From Metaphire vulgaris (lineage: Eukaryota > Annelida > Clitellata > Crassiclitellata > Megascolecidae), in the NCBI GenBank assembly GCA_018105865.1, contig CM030866.1, forward strand, positions 3,050,519 to 3,114,518: a stretch of DNA of 64,000 nt. Reading direction: 5' to 3'. The notes beneath the pieces were generated by a model. That model saw only the letters and a program-made list of their open reading frames with translations, made no database searches and was not told the origin of the DNA. The translations under genes and the position numbers were made by a program. The first letter of the stretch is position 1, and the number at the start of each line of letters is the position of its first letter. Positions 54,736 to 64,000 of the stretch are shown in pieces.

Positions 54736-56037
54736 AGCGCTATATAAATTTACGAAACTTTACTTACTTACACTAATGGCTGTGCTATCGATTGTGGAAT
54801 GAAGCGAACTGTGCATACGCGCCCCATACATAACGGTGAATCCGCGATCATACCCGATATAACGTCCGCCCAGACGTTCAATCGATATCACACGTGTTAC
54901 CGAGGCTCTGTGAAGGTTGTCTGTCTGATGTGGGCTATGGAGCGCCGACTGATGATTATCCTCCATTATTACTCGAGCGTTGAGTTTACTGGTTCTAGGA
55001 CAGCCCGCCGGCTGGCTGGATTGATTGATTTATTGATTGCTTGCTTGCTTGATTGAGATCAGACGAGCAGACAGACCGAATCAATTTGCGTCGACGTCAA
55101 ATTGTCTGAATTACAGTAATCGATGGGGGACAAATAAATTGGAAATGATGAAAAATTTGTCGCAAATTTCAAATGAATGCAATTTTCACACGAACGCAGA
55201 AACGTCAATGCAAAAATAATCGATGCTATTTTTTGCACTGATTTTTAAAATATTTTTAACCGATTCGAAACCGCATCCGTGGTGGTGGTTGGGGTGGGGT
55301 GGGGTGGGGGTTGATGTCTAAAATGTTGGCATGGGACATGGGACATCCATCTATAGGTCTACCGCAGTCTAGGTGATGAGGGTTGGTCGAAAAGTAAAGG
55401 AGTTCCAAATTTATTTTTTTAAATTGGAGATTCTAGCGCCTAAGAATAAGGGGCTACTCGACAATGCTAAAAACTGTAGAAACAGAAGCGTGAATAGGAT
55501 TTTTCTATAGTAAAATTTGGATTACTATCTGTACTCTACAGAGCATAGGCTAAAACTTCTATTAGGCCGCTAAGCTCGAGCGACCGCCCCCCCACACTTT
55601 TTCGGAGGCTGCCTTAAAGAAGGAGGAAGGTATAGGGGCTGGGCACCCCACTTTTTAAATCTAAGTTTGCGCCAGTGATACAAAGGCTTTTACTTTGCCA
55701 CTACCAGGAAGAAATCTTGGTCGCAATAAGTGGAAAATGGAAATTCATTCTGTCAGATTCCCCGAAGTTACCTTTTCTTTCACGTTTTCTTATTAACGAA
55801 CGCGTGAATGTTTTGAGACCTTTTCGATTTCAGATCGATCGCTTTTTTACCTTAAAAAACGATCGGATCATTTTGCACCTGTGCAATCACTGGGCCGTGA
55901 CTTTCCGACCAGGTGAAAACAGCAAAAACACGTGACGGCCACGCACTACTAAGGTGTACGCTACGATCCAAACAGAGACAACGCCCACCGTCACTCAGGT
56001 GAGCGATGAAAAAATTCTACAATCGCGCACCTCTTAA
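54736..56037. other. intergenic DNA
   Basis: No exon is supported. Open frames at 54799-55219 and 55675-55935 have no domain or splice context. Confidence 0.4.
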
Positions 56038-56318
56038 CAGTGGCGTAGCGAGGGTATCCGGCGCCCGGGGGCAAAGTGTACCGTTGGCGCCCCCAGCACT
56101 GCTTTGACGAGCAAAACATAGGTCGTCACATTGTTTTCGGCCCCTCAGCCCTCAGGACATACGCGCCCCTCTTCACATATTACTAACGAGCCAAAAATAA
56201 AGGTTGCATGTTGTTTCTTCTTTATTATGCATTTCACTTACTCAAATACACAATTTTTGCGCCCCCTCACCTCGGCGCCCGGGGGCATATGCCCCTGCCC
56301 CCTTAGCTTAGGCCTGTG
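56038..56318 (+). mobile_element. hAT-like element, 281 bp
   Basis: CAGTGGCGTAGCGAGG to AGGCCTGTG. Perfect duplication CCTCTTAA. GGCGCCCGGGGGC occurs near both ends. Confidence 0.82.
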
Positions 56319-56476
56319 CCTCTTAATCAAGTGCACGGGTGGAGCATTTACTTTATTTATTCGAATCCTTTATCCAAGAGAGATGACGTGTCCCAGTCAA
56401 CCCAATGTTGATGTGTAGCTGGATAACTTGGATAAGTGCATATTCGACCTGGTCGTCTTGGAGTAGGCCCTATCTA

Positions 56477-56710
56477 CAGTGGCATAGCAATATGTTCGGG
56501 GGCTCTTGGCGAAAAACGGGCAGGGGGCCCTTTCTGCTACTTTAGCGATCTCTTAATTATCAAACGTAAATTCCAGATGCGGTCTTGCACGCTGGACCCT
56601 ATTAGAGGGTCGGGTGACATACTGACTCGGGTCGGGGGCCCTTTGCAGGTCGGGGGCGACGAGGGCCCTTGGCATTTGACCATGTTGTCCATGTAGCTGC
56701 TACGCCTCTG
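56477..56710 (+). mobile_element. hAT-like element, 234 bp
   Basis: CAGTGGCATAGCAATA to GCTACGCCTCTG. Perfect duplication CCTATCTA. Confidence 0.85.
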
Positions 56711-57506
56711 CCTATCTATCTATCTAACCTAGGCTTTTTAGAAACAACATTTTAAGTTTTCGGGTTTTTACGTTTTTAGAGTTGTAGAGTTTTTATTGTT
56801 TTTTGAGTTTCTAGGTTTTTATGGTTTTTAGGTTTTTAGATCTTTAGGGGTTTTTAGGTTTTTGGTGTTTTTAGGTTTTTATGATTTATAGGTTTCAATG
56901 TCTGGCATGCCAGCACCCATAGACCTTCTCTAAATTCTTTTCACTTGTCCTGTCTGCAGAGGGTAAAAAAGGCTCAAAATCATAATTTAAACATTACAGA
57001 TGAGATTTTTCATTTTTCTACTTGAAAACCCCTAAATTTTGATATTCTCGTGTTTTTAACGTATTTTCTGTTTAAAAAGCTCAACATCTATGTTTTAAAA
57101 CCACATTTTCCAGCCCCGTGGGCTGATATTTTCAATACGTCTCGCCACCACATGAATACACACACACACACACACACACTGACCTTTGGTCGGCCGACAA
57201 ACCACCTTGCCTATATTATGACTATTTCAAGAAAGATTAATTAAGCGCATAAGAATAAGCAGCTACTACTGTACCACTTTCCTAAAGCGCTGTAGGATAT
57301 ACGATTACGAAATTTTACTTACTTACTTACTTACTTACTTACGTACTTTACTTACATATAATTGCATCCGTTGATTCCGTTCACTCTCAGTCTCATTCAC
57401 CAGAATGGAATCCAAGTGGGTGGGAGCGCCGAGGGCCCCGCCTCGACCGCAGGCCCGCGGAGGCGGGTGACGGATGGGCCAGCCGGCGGCCGAGAGCGAG
57501 GCTTGA

Positions 57507-57507
<1 letters not shown>
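56711..57507. other. upstream region of EF-hand gene 2
   Basis: A degenerate GTTTTTAGG-type repeat fills 56755-56890. (CA)n is at 57156-57179 and (CTTA)n at 57318-57355. From 57400 the sequence becomes CpG-rich, as expected near a promoter. Confidence 0.45.

Positions 57508-57558
<51 letters not shown>
57508..57558. repeat. (CCG)17 repeat upstream of EF-hand gene 2
   Basis: 51 bp of pure CCG, 157 bp before the ATG at 57715, inside a CpG-rich stretch. It is probably in the promoter or 5' UTR. The poly-Arg, poly-Ala and poly-Gly frames here are not genes. Confidence 0.9.
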
Positions 57559-57714
57559 ACGCCGCCGCGCTCATTCGCGATCCACACGCGGCCTTTGTCT
57601 CTTGTCTCGAGTCAGACGCAGATTTTCTCGCAGACAGGAAAGAACGCTTGTTCGGAGAGAAATAATAATCTGAGTTTTTTCAGATCTGCGCTTTGCACGT
57701 TCCAAGGTTCCAAG

Positions 57715-57888
57715 ATGCCGCTGACCGAAGAAGAGAAGAAAAGCCTGAGGGCCGAACTGAAGCCGGCGTTCGACCATTTCGACAGCGACAAGAGCGGTCA
57801 CATCGACCAGAAGGAGTTCGAGAAGGTCGTCGAGGAGTACAACAAGGCCACTAAGGGAAAGAAGATCGACGCCAAACAAGCGGCGTCC
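57715..57888 (+). CDS. EF-hand gene 2, exon 1 (first EF-hand)
   Basis: 58 codons, ending DAKQAAS at a consensus donor TCC/GTAAGT. Confidence 0.87.
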
Positions 57889-60086
57889 GTAAGTACCCCG
57901 ATATCAAAGTACCGGTACAAGTACGGTGCTCGTAGGTGTAAAATTCTATTCGGTCGCTAGGCCAAACCCTTTCCAGTTCCTTGGCTTGTCCCCCTTAGAT
58001 TGCTCTCCCGCCGTTTCTTACTGATCTTCTTCGGCTTGACCTGGCTCTAATCAGTGGCGGCTCCACCGGGGGGGGCAGGGGGGCCCGTGCCCCCTATTGA
58101 GAGCCTGGCCCCCCCAGTGGCCTCCCAGTTGGGACCCTATACTTAATGCTACATACATTAAACAACAAATGGTTGCCCCCCCATGATTAGAAGTTGCCAC
58201 CCCAACGGCCCCCCACTTGCCAAATCCTAGAGCCGCCACTGGCTCTAATTCTATTTGGATTTGGTGCGCCATCGGCTGATGCCCTGAGCATTATGATAGT
58301 GGCGCTATAGAAGTTGATTGATTGATTGATTCCCCCTCTCCTCCCCACACACACACAGTTTGAGAGTCCACCATAAGGAAGGCGAAAGGTATATAGGTTG
58401 GGCCCTCATTTTTTCATCCAGGATTTTAAAGATCGCGAAGATAGATTGTAACTGCTGAAGACGCTATTGACCAGATCCCTTATTAGCCAACAAATGTCAA
58501 TTCCCGGATGTTTTTTTCTTTCCGAAGTGTCTAGAATGCGGGCTGCCCGCATTCTAATTAAACCGCTAATTGGTCTAATGAATGAATCATTCAATCAATC
58601 CATCAATCAATCAATCAACTTCTATAGCGCCACTGTCATAATGCCCAGGGCATGAGCCGATGGCGCACCAAATCCAAATAGAGTTAGAGCCAGGTCAATC
58701 CGGAAGATCAGTCAGAACAGCGGGGGAGCCATCTAAGGGGGATAAGCCAAGTCAAACCGGTATGTTTTAAGACCAGATCTGAAAGATGATAAATTGCTAT
58801 ATATACGAAGTTAATTATAATGTGGGCAGCCCGCATACTAGGCACTGGCTTTCCTTTCATATTTTATCAGTGGCGGTTCCAGAATTTCTTGGTGGGGGAT
58901 GAATGAATGCATAGAAAGTTGGTGGGGGGGGGGTGAAACTAAAAGGAAAAAATCAATAAGCTTTGCCGAAAAAGGCGGGGAAAATGGAATTTTATCCCCA
59001 ATATTACTACGCTTTTACCGAAAAATATATTAACAAGCAAAATCAGTCATCCCCAGTTAGTTTTACTAGACTTTTACCCACGAATAGGTTTTCACAAGTA
59101 AAAAAAGTAAATCCGAAAGTCCGCCACTGTATTTTATTGTTTTAATTTTTGTTATATTCGTATTTTTATATAAAAGTGCACTTTAATGAAGTTTAAGCCA
59201 TTCGCGAAGTTAACTCTCTCACCCCTATTGGCCTTGGGCGTCCGTTCCATAAACCCTGGCCTCCTGGGGGAAATTATGGGGATGCTTGGCGCATTTCTTA
59301 CATTGTTCTGAAGCACCTGCCCATCTGTCACACAATTCAGCAACGAACAATGGTTTGCTGTTTTAGTAGAAGAGCATTGGACAACTCTGGAATTTTAGAG
59401 TGTCCAATAGCATCGACCCTATCGAGGAGGCGTTATATTCTTTCACTGAATTCTGTTCCCAGAGCGTCACATTCTTTCTGAAGGAACATACCAAACAATG
59501 CCCCTATTCAGGCGCGCCCGTCTCCCGATTTCCCGCTAGTCATTGTTCCCCGAGATATCCCTTCAGGGCAAAATGGGTTTATGGGCAATTATTCGACACC
59601 TGCTATTAGTATTGTTAACGTTACTTGTTTGCTGGTATGCCTTCACGACAGTGGCGTAGCCACGGAGGGGGTTTGGGGGTTAGGACGGTTAGGTTTGGAC
59701 GGCGCGAAAAAATATGTTATGTACGTATTCCCAGGCAATTTTTTTTTTTAGGCGATTTTTGGCGACTTTGGGGTGAAAACCCTCCTTGGCGGTTATCGAT
59801 GACCTTTTTCAAAACCTCCCTTCCGGAAATCCTGGCTACGCCACTGCTTCACGACAATTCAATCACTTCAGATGCTGAAAGGGCATTTCAAATATGCATG
59901 TATACAATAAGCCACCAGAAATAAGAAATACAAAAAGTTATTTGAATCCATTGTAAGTTTAGACACCTGACGAAATCAAATATGCATGTATACAATAAGC
60001 TACAAGAAATAAGATTGTTCCGAAGATCAGAGTTTCCAGCAACTTATTGGGCGACCAGTACCACTTCTGGTCGAAAGGGTTTCTGG

Positions 60087-60130
<44 letters not shown>

Positions 60131-60132
60131 CG

Positions 60133-60176
<44 letters not shown>

Positions 60177-61184
60177 ATATATATATATTATAATGTAATA
60201 TAATATGATATGATATAATATAATATAATATAATATAATTCGTGGCCGCTTTGGCGCAGACGGGATGTCACTATTCCGGCGAAATTTAGACATATTTATT
60301 ATTATTTACGCTGGATAAATTATGCCCGCCAACGAACTGAGTTTACTTCCAAGCATAGAATATCCTCCTTAGTGGTTTGAGCGCAGGGCGCGATTTGTAG
60401 GGGAAGGGGGAATCCCCCCCCACTGCCCAACTGCACCCCTACTGCTGCATCTTCCAACAACTACATTTCCCAAGCTCGACATATCCCACCCCCCACCCCA
60501 CTGCTCCAGGTCACAAATCGCCACCTGTTTGAGCGTACGCTACCCGGTCCAAGGAATATGATGCTGAAAGCCTTATCGACGGGTATGCGACCGCATCTAC
60601 AGGCATTTGGGTCGGCTGAGACCGTCAATTTAATTGCTTCTGTGACAAGACGACACAAAAGCGGTAATTTGCTTCATTGTTCTCTAGCGAGTGTGGTATG
60701 GTATGCAAGTGGAAGGTCTGTCCCCTATTGGATGGCGTGCCCTTATTATTGACACATCCAATTGTCCAATGGTTGCTTGTTGTCCTTCAGCGAACAATGA
60801 ATGGTCTATGTCCTCCAGAAGCAATGGATAACTCAAAAACGGCTTCTCGGGTTTATGGAACACTAACGAAAAGCCGGTTTTGCGGCTTTACGGGTCCACA
60901 GGGTTAAGAATCAATCAATGGGTAGCAATTAATGGGTGAACTAATTGCCCAAGATCGCGCTACGAAGTGGAATGGATAGGGTAGGGTTCTAACCCGCTAC
61001 CCTCCGGTTGCGTGTCGGGAATGCTACCACTGCTCCACCGCGCGCGCCCCGGAATGCATCGAGACTGTTCTATCGCTGTATTTAGGACTTCATCAGTCTG
61101 TCGGACCAGAACAAAGACGGGAAGGTCAGCTTCGACGAATTCGTCAAGTTCATCATCGAGGCGATTGAAGCGACAGAAAAATAA
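57715..61184 (+). CDS. small two-EF-hand calcium-binding protein 2
   Basis: Exons 57715-57888 and 61086-61184, phase 0, give 90 residues: MPLTEEEKKSLRAELKPAFD to IIEAIEATEK. Loops DSDKSGHIDQKE and DQNKDGKVSFDE are both complete, with Glu at position 12. The intron splits the two EF-hands at the same point as in EF-hand gene 1, so the two arose by tandem duplication. The N-terminus is longer and more charged, and the C-terminal helix is extended. The TTTTTTCAG at 57682 suggests an upstream 5' UTR exon. Function beyond calcium binding is not shown. Confidence 0.85.
57963..58331 (+). mobile_element. SINE-like copy, split by a hAT element
   Basis: Runs from TTCCTTGGCTTGTCCCCC through TTGACCTGGCTCTAAT, is interrupted at 58052-58241, and resumes TCTATTTGGATTTGGTGC to the GCGCTATAGAAGTT(GATT)n tail. 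The reverse copy at 58597-58755 shows the uninterrupted order. Confidence 0.75.
58052..58241 (-). mobile_element. hAT-like element, CAGTGGCGG family
   Basis: CAGTGGCGGCTCCACC to CTAGAGCCGCCACTG. Perfect duplication GCTCTAAT, which is SINE sequence. 190 bp. Confidence 0.93.
58597..58755 (-). mobile_element. SINE-like copy, reverse orientation
   Basis: (CAAT)n, then AACTTCTATAGCGCCACTGT, GCCGATGGCGCACCAAATCC, then AGAGCCAGGTCAATCCGG and GGGGGATAAGCCAAGTCAA. Mirror image of 57963-58331 minus the hAT insert, with about 270 bp between the tails. Confidence 0.75.
58868..59128 (+). mobile_element. hAT-like element, 261 bp
   Basis: CAGTGGCGGTTCCAG to AAGTCCGCCACTG. Perfect duplication TATTTTAT. The interior is unlike the other CAGTGGCGG copies. 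Confidence 0.88.
59649..59846 (+). mobile_element. hAT-like element, GCGTAGCCA family
   Basis: CAGTGGCGTAGCCACGG to TCCTGGCTACGCCACTG. Perfect duplication CTTCACGA. 198 bp. Confidence 0.92.
60087..60240. repeat. (TA)n and (TAATA)n tracts
   Basis: Two (TA)n blocks with a short spacer, then ATAATATAAT variants. Confidence 0.9.
60384..60527 (+). mobile_element. hAT-like element, CAGGGTGCGATTTG family
   Basis: CAGGGCGCGATTTG to CAAATCGCCACCTG, 144 bp. Perfect duplication TTTGAGCG. Confidence 0.92.
61086..61184 (+). CDS. EF-hand gene 2, exon 2 (second EF-hand)
   Basis: 32 codons plus TAA after acceptor GCTGTATTTAG: DFISLSDQNKDGKVSFDEF to EATEK. Confidence 0.87.
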   Translation, partial: DFISLSDQNKDGKVSFDEFVKFIIEAIEATEK

Positions 61185-61365
61185 AAGCCACAGCGGTTCA
61201 TACAAGGCAACGTCCGGGTGAGAAAAATATGTCGGAACTCTTTCCCACCACTCCCACTGGCGCCCACAGACATTTTCCCGGGAGTGGGGGTGGGTGGGGG
61301 GGGGGTGGGCCACAAAACACAATGGTTGCGGCTAATATAGTTTTCAAGATATTCAATTCCACAGT

Positions 61366-61553
61366 CAGTGTTTTATACAGGCCTGTTAGGAAAAAAACCA
61401 CCTCAAAATTCCCCCCACCCCCCAATCCCGGCACTTACACAAATTTTGCATTGAACTGTGTCTTTTCCCCTCCAACCAAGTTAATTCACCCCCCACCCCA
61501 CCCCGAAAGCCTCAATTCCCCCTCCAAAGGCCTGGAGTCTGGATAAAACATTG
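61366..61553 (+). mobile_element. hAT-like element, CAGTGTTTTATACAG family
   Basis: CAGTGTTTTATACAGGCC and GTCTGGATAAAACATTG. Octamers TCCACAGT and TTCACAGT match at 7 of 8. C-rich interior as at 8875-9078. Lies downstream of the EF-hand 2 stop. Confidence 0.75.
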
Positions 61554-61650
61554 TTCACAGTTCTTAAGTTAAGCTTCTCAATTTCACTTTGTATCACTTG
61601 TATTTTAGCGTTAAAATATTGGTCAAAACTAGCCACCATATAGTTTGTTG

Positions 61651-61702
<52 letters not shown>

Positions 61703-62572
61703 ATAGACTTGAATTTTCCAGGAGCCAAATGCCCCTCTTGCCCCACTGTGTGGGTGCCCGTACCCACTACCCAGTTCACAGAACCTTTCGAAAGCCCACC
61801 ACCTGGTGGAGGTGGAAAATTTTGGTTTTCAGTTGCCCCCTCCCCGCCCCACTGGAGATCAAAGACTTTTGTGTGAGAGTGGTCGGATCATATTTCTTTT
61901 AAAAAATAGTTTGCTAATTACATTAATATGTAATATTAAACGTTAGTAGACATGGACGTTGAATAGTTACATATCCATTTGGGAGCTTAAGTTTATAAGC
62001 ACTGAAAATAATCAACTCAGTATTAATTAATTAATTAATTAATTAATTAATTAATTAGCATTTGACCTTCAGTTCTCTTACCTTGTTTCAATTTGCGTTC
62101 TTCTGATATTTATACGCAGGCCCTTGCAAGAGTCAACAGGCCGTTTACAAATTTTATTTACAGCAGTCCAGTAAAATTTACTCTTTAAATAAATCTAGAC
62201 CCTCAAGAGATTTATAAACTATAAATACAGACGGGTCTCTGTTGTTTCGAGACCCTTTTAAAAGGTAGAGATCCTGGCCAAGTGGTCTGCCTGCCCCTTC
62301 CCCATCTCTTGTAGGGTCCGTTTATACAAACACTCTGCCCTGTTTTACGACTAATTCTGAATGAATTAATAATCAGGTAATAATAATAATAATAATCAGG
62401 TAATGATTTCGACTGGAATGTTTTGTGACCCTATAGTGCGGCTTTAAAAAACAACATCCTCTGCATTAGGCGTAAACTTCTATTATACCTCTAGACTCGA
62501 CCACCCCTCACCCCCCATTTTTGAGAGGCTGGTATAGGTAGGGAAGGGAATGCATAGAGGTTGGTTAGCCCT
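61554..62572. other. intergenic DNA
   Basis: (TTA)n lies at 61656-61700 and (AATT)n at 62021-62056. No gene found. Confidence 0.45.
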
Positions 62573-62761
62573 CATGGGGGGTAGCGACGGGGGGTATATC
62601 GGTATATATACCCCCACCCAAATCAGTCTACCTTAAAGTTTTTTATGTGATTTTCATGTGGTTATATGTGGTTTATATGGTTTATGTGGGTTATAGTTCA
62701 GATTTATACCCCCCCCCAAATATTTATACCCTCCCAAATCAAATTTCTGGCTACGCCCCTG
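62573..62761 (+). mobile_element. hAT-like element, GCGTAGCCAGG family
   Basis: Left CATGGGGGGTAGCGACGG, right TTCTGGCTACGCCCCTG. Octamers TTAGCCCT and TTGGCCCT match at 7 of 8. Confidence 0.75.
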
Positions 62762-63775
62762 TTGGCCCTATCGTTTTTTTCTTCTAAGTTTGCGCCATAT
62801 CCGCTCTAGAATACTGATGGAAAATCCATCGTCTTGTCCGAGCGCATAACAAGTGCTTACATTTCTGTAGCCTATATTGGTCGACGGTTTGTCTCGCTGA
62901 GTCAGTCCGATCAGAAACGCATTTTAGATTGTCTGACCCAGATTCGCTCTCTCTGCTGCTGCTGCTGCTGCTGCGGTTAATCTGGATGGCGGATGAGATA
63001 ATGTTGCTATAATGTGGAGGGTTGGCGCTTGGCGTAGAACTGTAGCTGTAGCTGTAGATGGTTTCGTGTAGCGCCGTTTGGGGCCGCGTAGACGCAGTTG
63101 CGTGGGCAGAGCAATTTGGAAATTTCCGAACCACCATATTAGCTTTGATAATATTATAGATTCTCGTTAAGCGTATGAAAGGAACGAGTTTTCCCGAGTT
63201 GCGCACAAAATTTAATTACAACTCTTTGATCGAGCGCTTTCAAGGGCTTATTTGTTCAATAATCAATCAATCAATCAATTAATCAAACAATTCAGCTAGT
63301 TAGTATCAGATTACATATAGCTGCGAACAGAAAAGATTGGGACAAAACTGTAATGATTGCATCAGACATCAACGGGCGCTGAGCCCCCCACGGTTATTGA
63401 TGATGATTGCGGAGGTGGTGGTGGTGATGATGATGATGACAGTCGGGGAAAAATTGAAATTACTAGCCCAAAGAATAACATCAAAAGCACAATGTTATTG
63501 AGTCTACAGCTACGTATTAGCAATAACAAAGATGACGGTACTCAAAGGAGAAGCAGAAGAAGAAGAAGGAGCTGCAGTTTATTTCAAATCACATGAAAAA
63601 CTTCACCGCGGTGTTCTTACAATTATTCTTGAAATAGACCCTCTTAGAAAAAAACTGCAGCACGAACCACTCTACAGGTATAGACTGAAATAGGATTCAG
63701 GTCGTCTCCACTCTTGGAATCGAATCAATTGGAAAATCTTTTGTGGAATATTTTCCTGCATGTAATTACGCGTTA
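62762..63775. other. intergenic DNA
   Basis: A reverse open frame at 63206-62784 (140 codons, poly-Ser from (GCT)n) and a forward frame at 63357-63596 have no recognisable domain or splice support. (GAT)n/(GGT)n lies at 63400-63440. Confidence 0.4.
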
Positions 63776-64000
63776 ATGGATGCTCGCGCACCTGTATTTT
63801 TGCGGCCGATGCTTAGAAACGACTACCTGTGTCATTACCTGTTTCCGGCCGATTCTGACCAACGACGTTATACCTTTGTTGACACGCAGCAACCTGCCAA
63901 GCGCACCTGTACCACGCTGGCAATCCAGGTGAAGGCGCACACTTGGGAGACGACTGATGACGTCAGCTTTTCAAGCTGTCGCAAAATACCGAATTCTGAA
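63776..64000 (+). CDS. possible 5' coding exon, open to the right edge
   Basis: ATG at 63776 opens 75 codons without a stop: MDARAPVFLRPMLRNDYLC, then YTFVDTQQPAKRTC, to the window end. A donor-like ATCCAG/GTGAAG lies at 63928. The base composition shifts to GC-rich here. I recognise no family, and chance is possible for 75 codons. Confidence 0.25.
   Translation, partial: MDARAPVFLRPMLRNDYLCHYLFPADSDQRRYTFVDTQQPAKRTCTTLAIQVKAHTWETTDDVSFSSCRKIPNSE

Larger units (their letters stand above)
57889..61085 (+). other. EF-hand gene 2 intron
   Basis: 3.2 kb. Contains two SINE copies in opposite orientation, four hAT-like elements (58052, 58868, 59649, 60384) and (TA)n (60087-60190). The 59150-59640 and 60530-61060 stretches have no recognisable content. 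Confidence 0.7.

Noticed and set aside
57362..57673. Poly-Arg protein upstream of EF-hand gene 2
   Set aside because: Translation of the (CCG)n repeat in the presumed promoter.
62784..63206. 140-codon minus-strand frame
   Set aside because: No recognisable motif, poly-Ser from (GCT)n, no splice support; cannot be excluded but not supported.

Overview
The window is animal nuclear DNA: split genes with GT-AG introns, large AT-rich introns and intergenic DNA, very many microsatellites and many short non-autonomous transposons. The gene content (an HLX homeobox gene, a beta-heavy spectrin, a phostensin/taperin-like protein, small EF-hand proteins) points to an invertebrate bilaterian. I lean towards an invertebrate deuterostome such as a hemichordate, echinoderm or lancelet, but the sequence does not settle this.

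Layout. At the left edge, on the minus strand, are two 5' exons of a beta-heavy spectrin (SPTBN5/karst-like; 1097-1752); the gene runs off the left end. At 7847-9864 on the plus strand is an unrecognised two-exon gene. It is acidic and carries several TQT-type motifs that resemble dynein light chain (LC8) binding sites; its first exon appears frameshifted. At 13346-19837 on the minus strand is a four-exon HLX/H2.0 homeobox gene whose exon phases fit all the way to a 631-residue product. At 28909-36323 on the plus strand is a three-exon phostensin/taperin-like gene of 730 residues. At 44033-45971 and 57715-61184 on the plus strand are two paralogous two-exon genes for small two-EF-hand proteins of 81 and 90 residues. 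An open frame runs off the right edge (63776-64000).

Mobile DNA dominates the rest. At least fifteen short hAT-like elements have terminal repeats and perfect 8-bp target duplications. There are six copies of an 80-bp piggyBac-like TTAA element, pogo-like elements, SINEs whose tails run into microsatellites, and decayed 3' ends of non-LTR retrotransposons. I found no transposase or intact reverse transcriptase, so the active partners must lie elsewhere.

The most unusual structures are: a 1157-bp composite hAT element in which two miniature elements flank a 400-bp tandem duplication and the whole is bounded by one 8-bp duplication; a 49-bp duplicated 3' splice site in the phostensin/taperin-like gene; a hAT element lying 19 bp from the apparent acceptor of the HLX homeobox exon; and strong excess of the palindromes TAGGCCTA and TGACGTCA. 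The genes do not form a pathway. They are independent transcription units with no operon-like arrangement.
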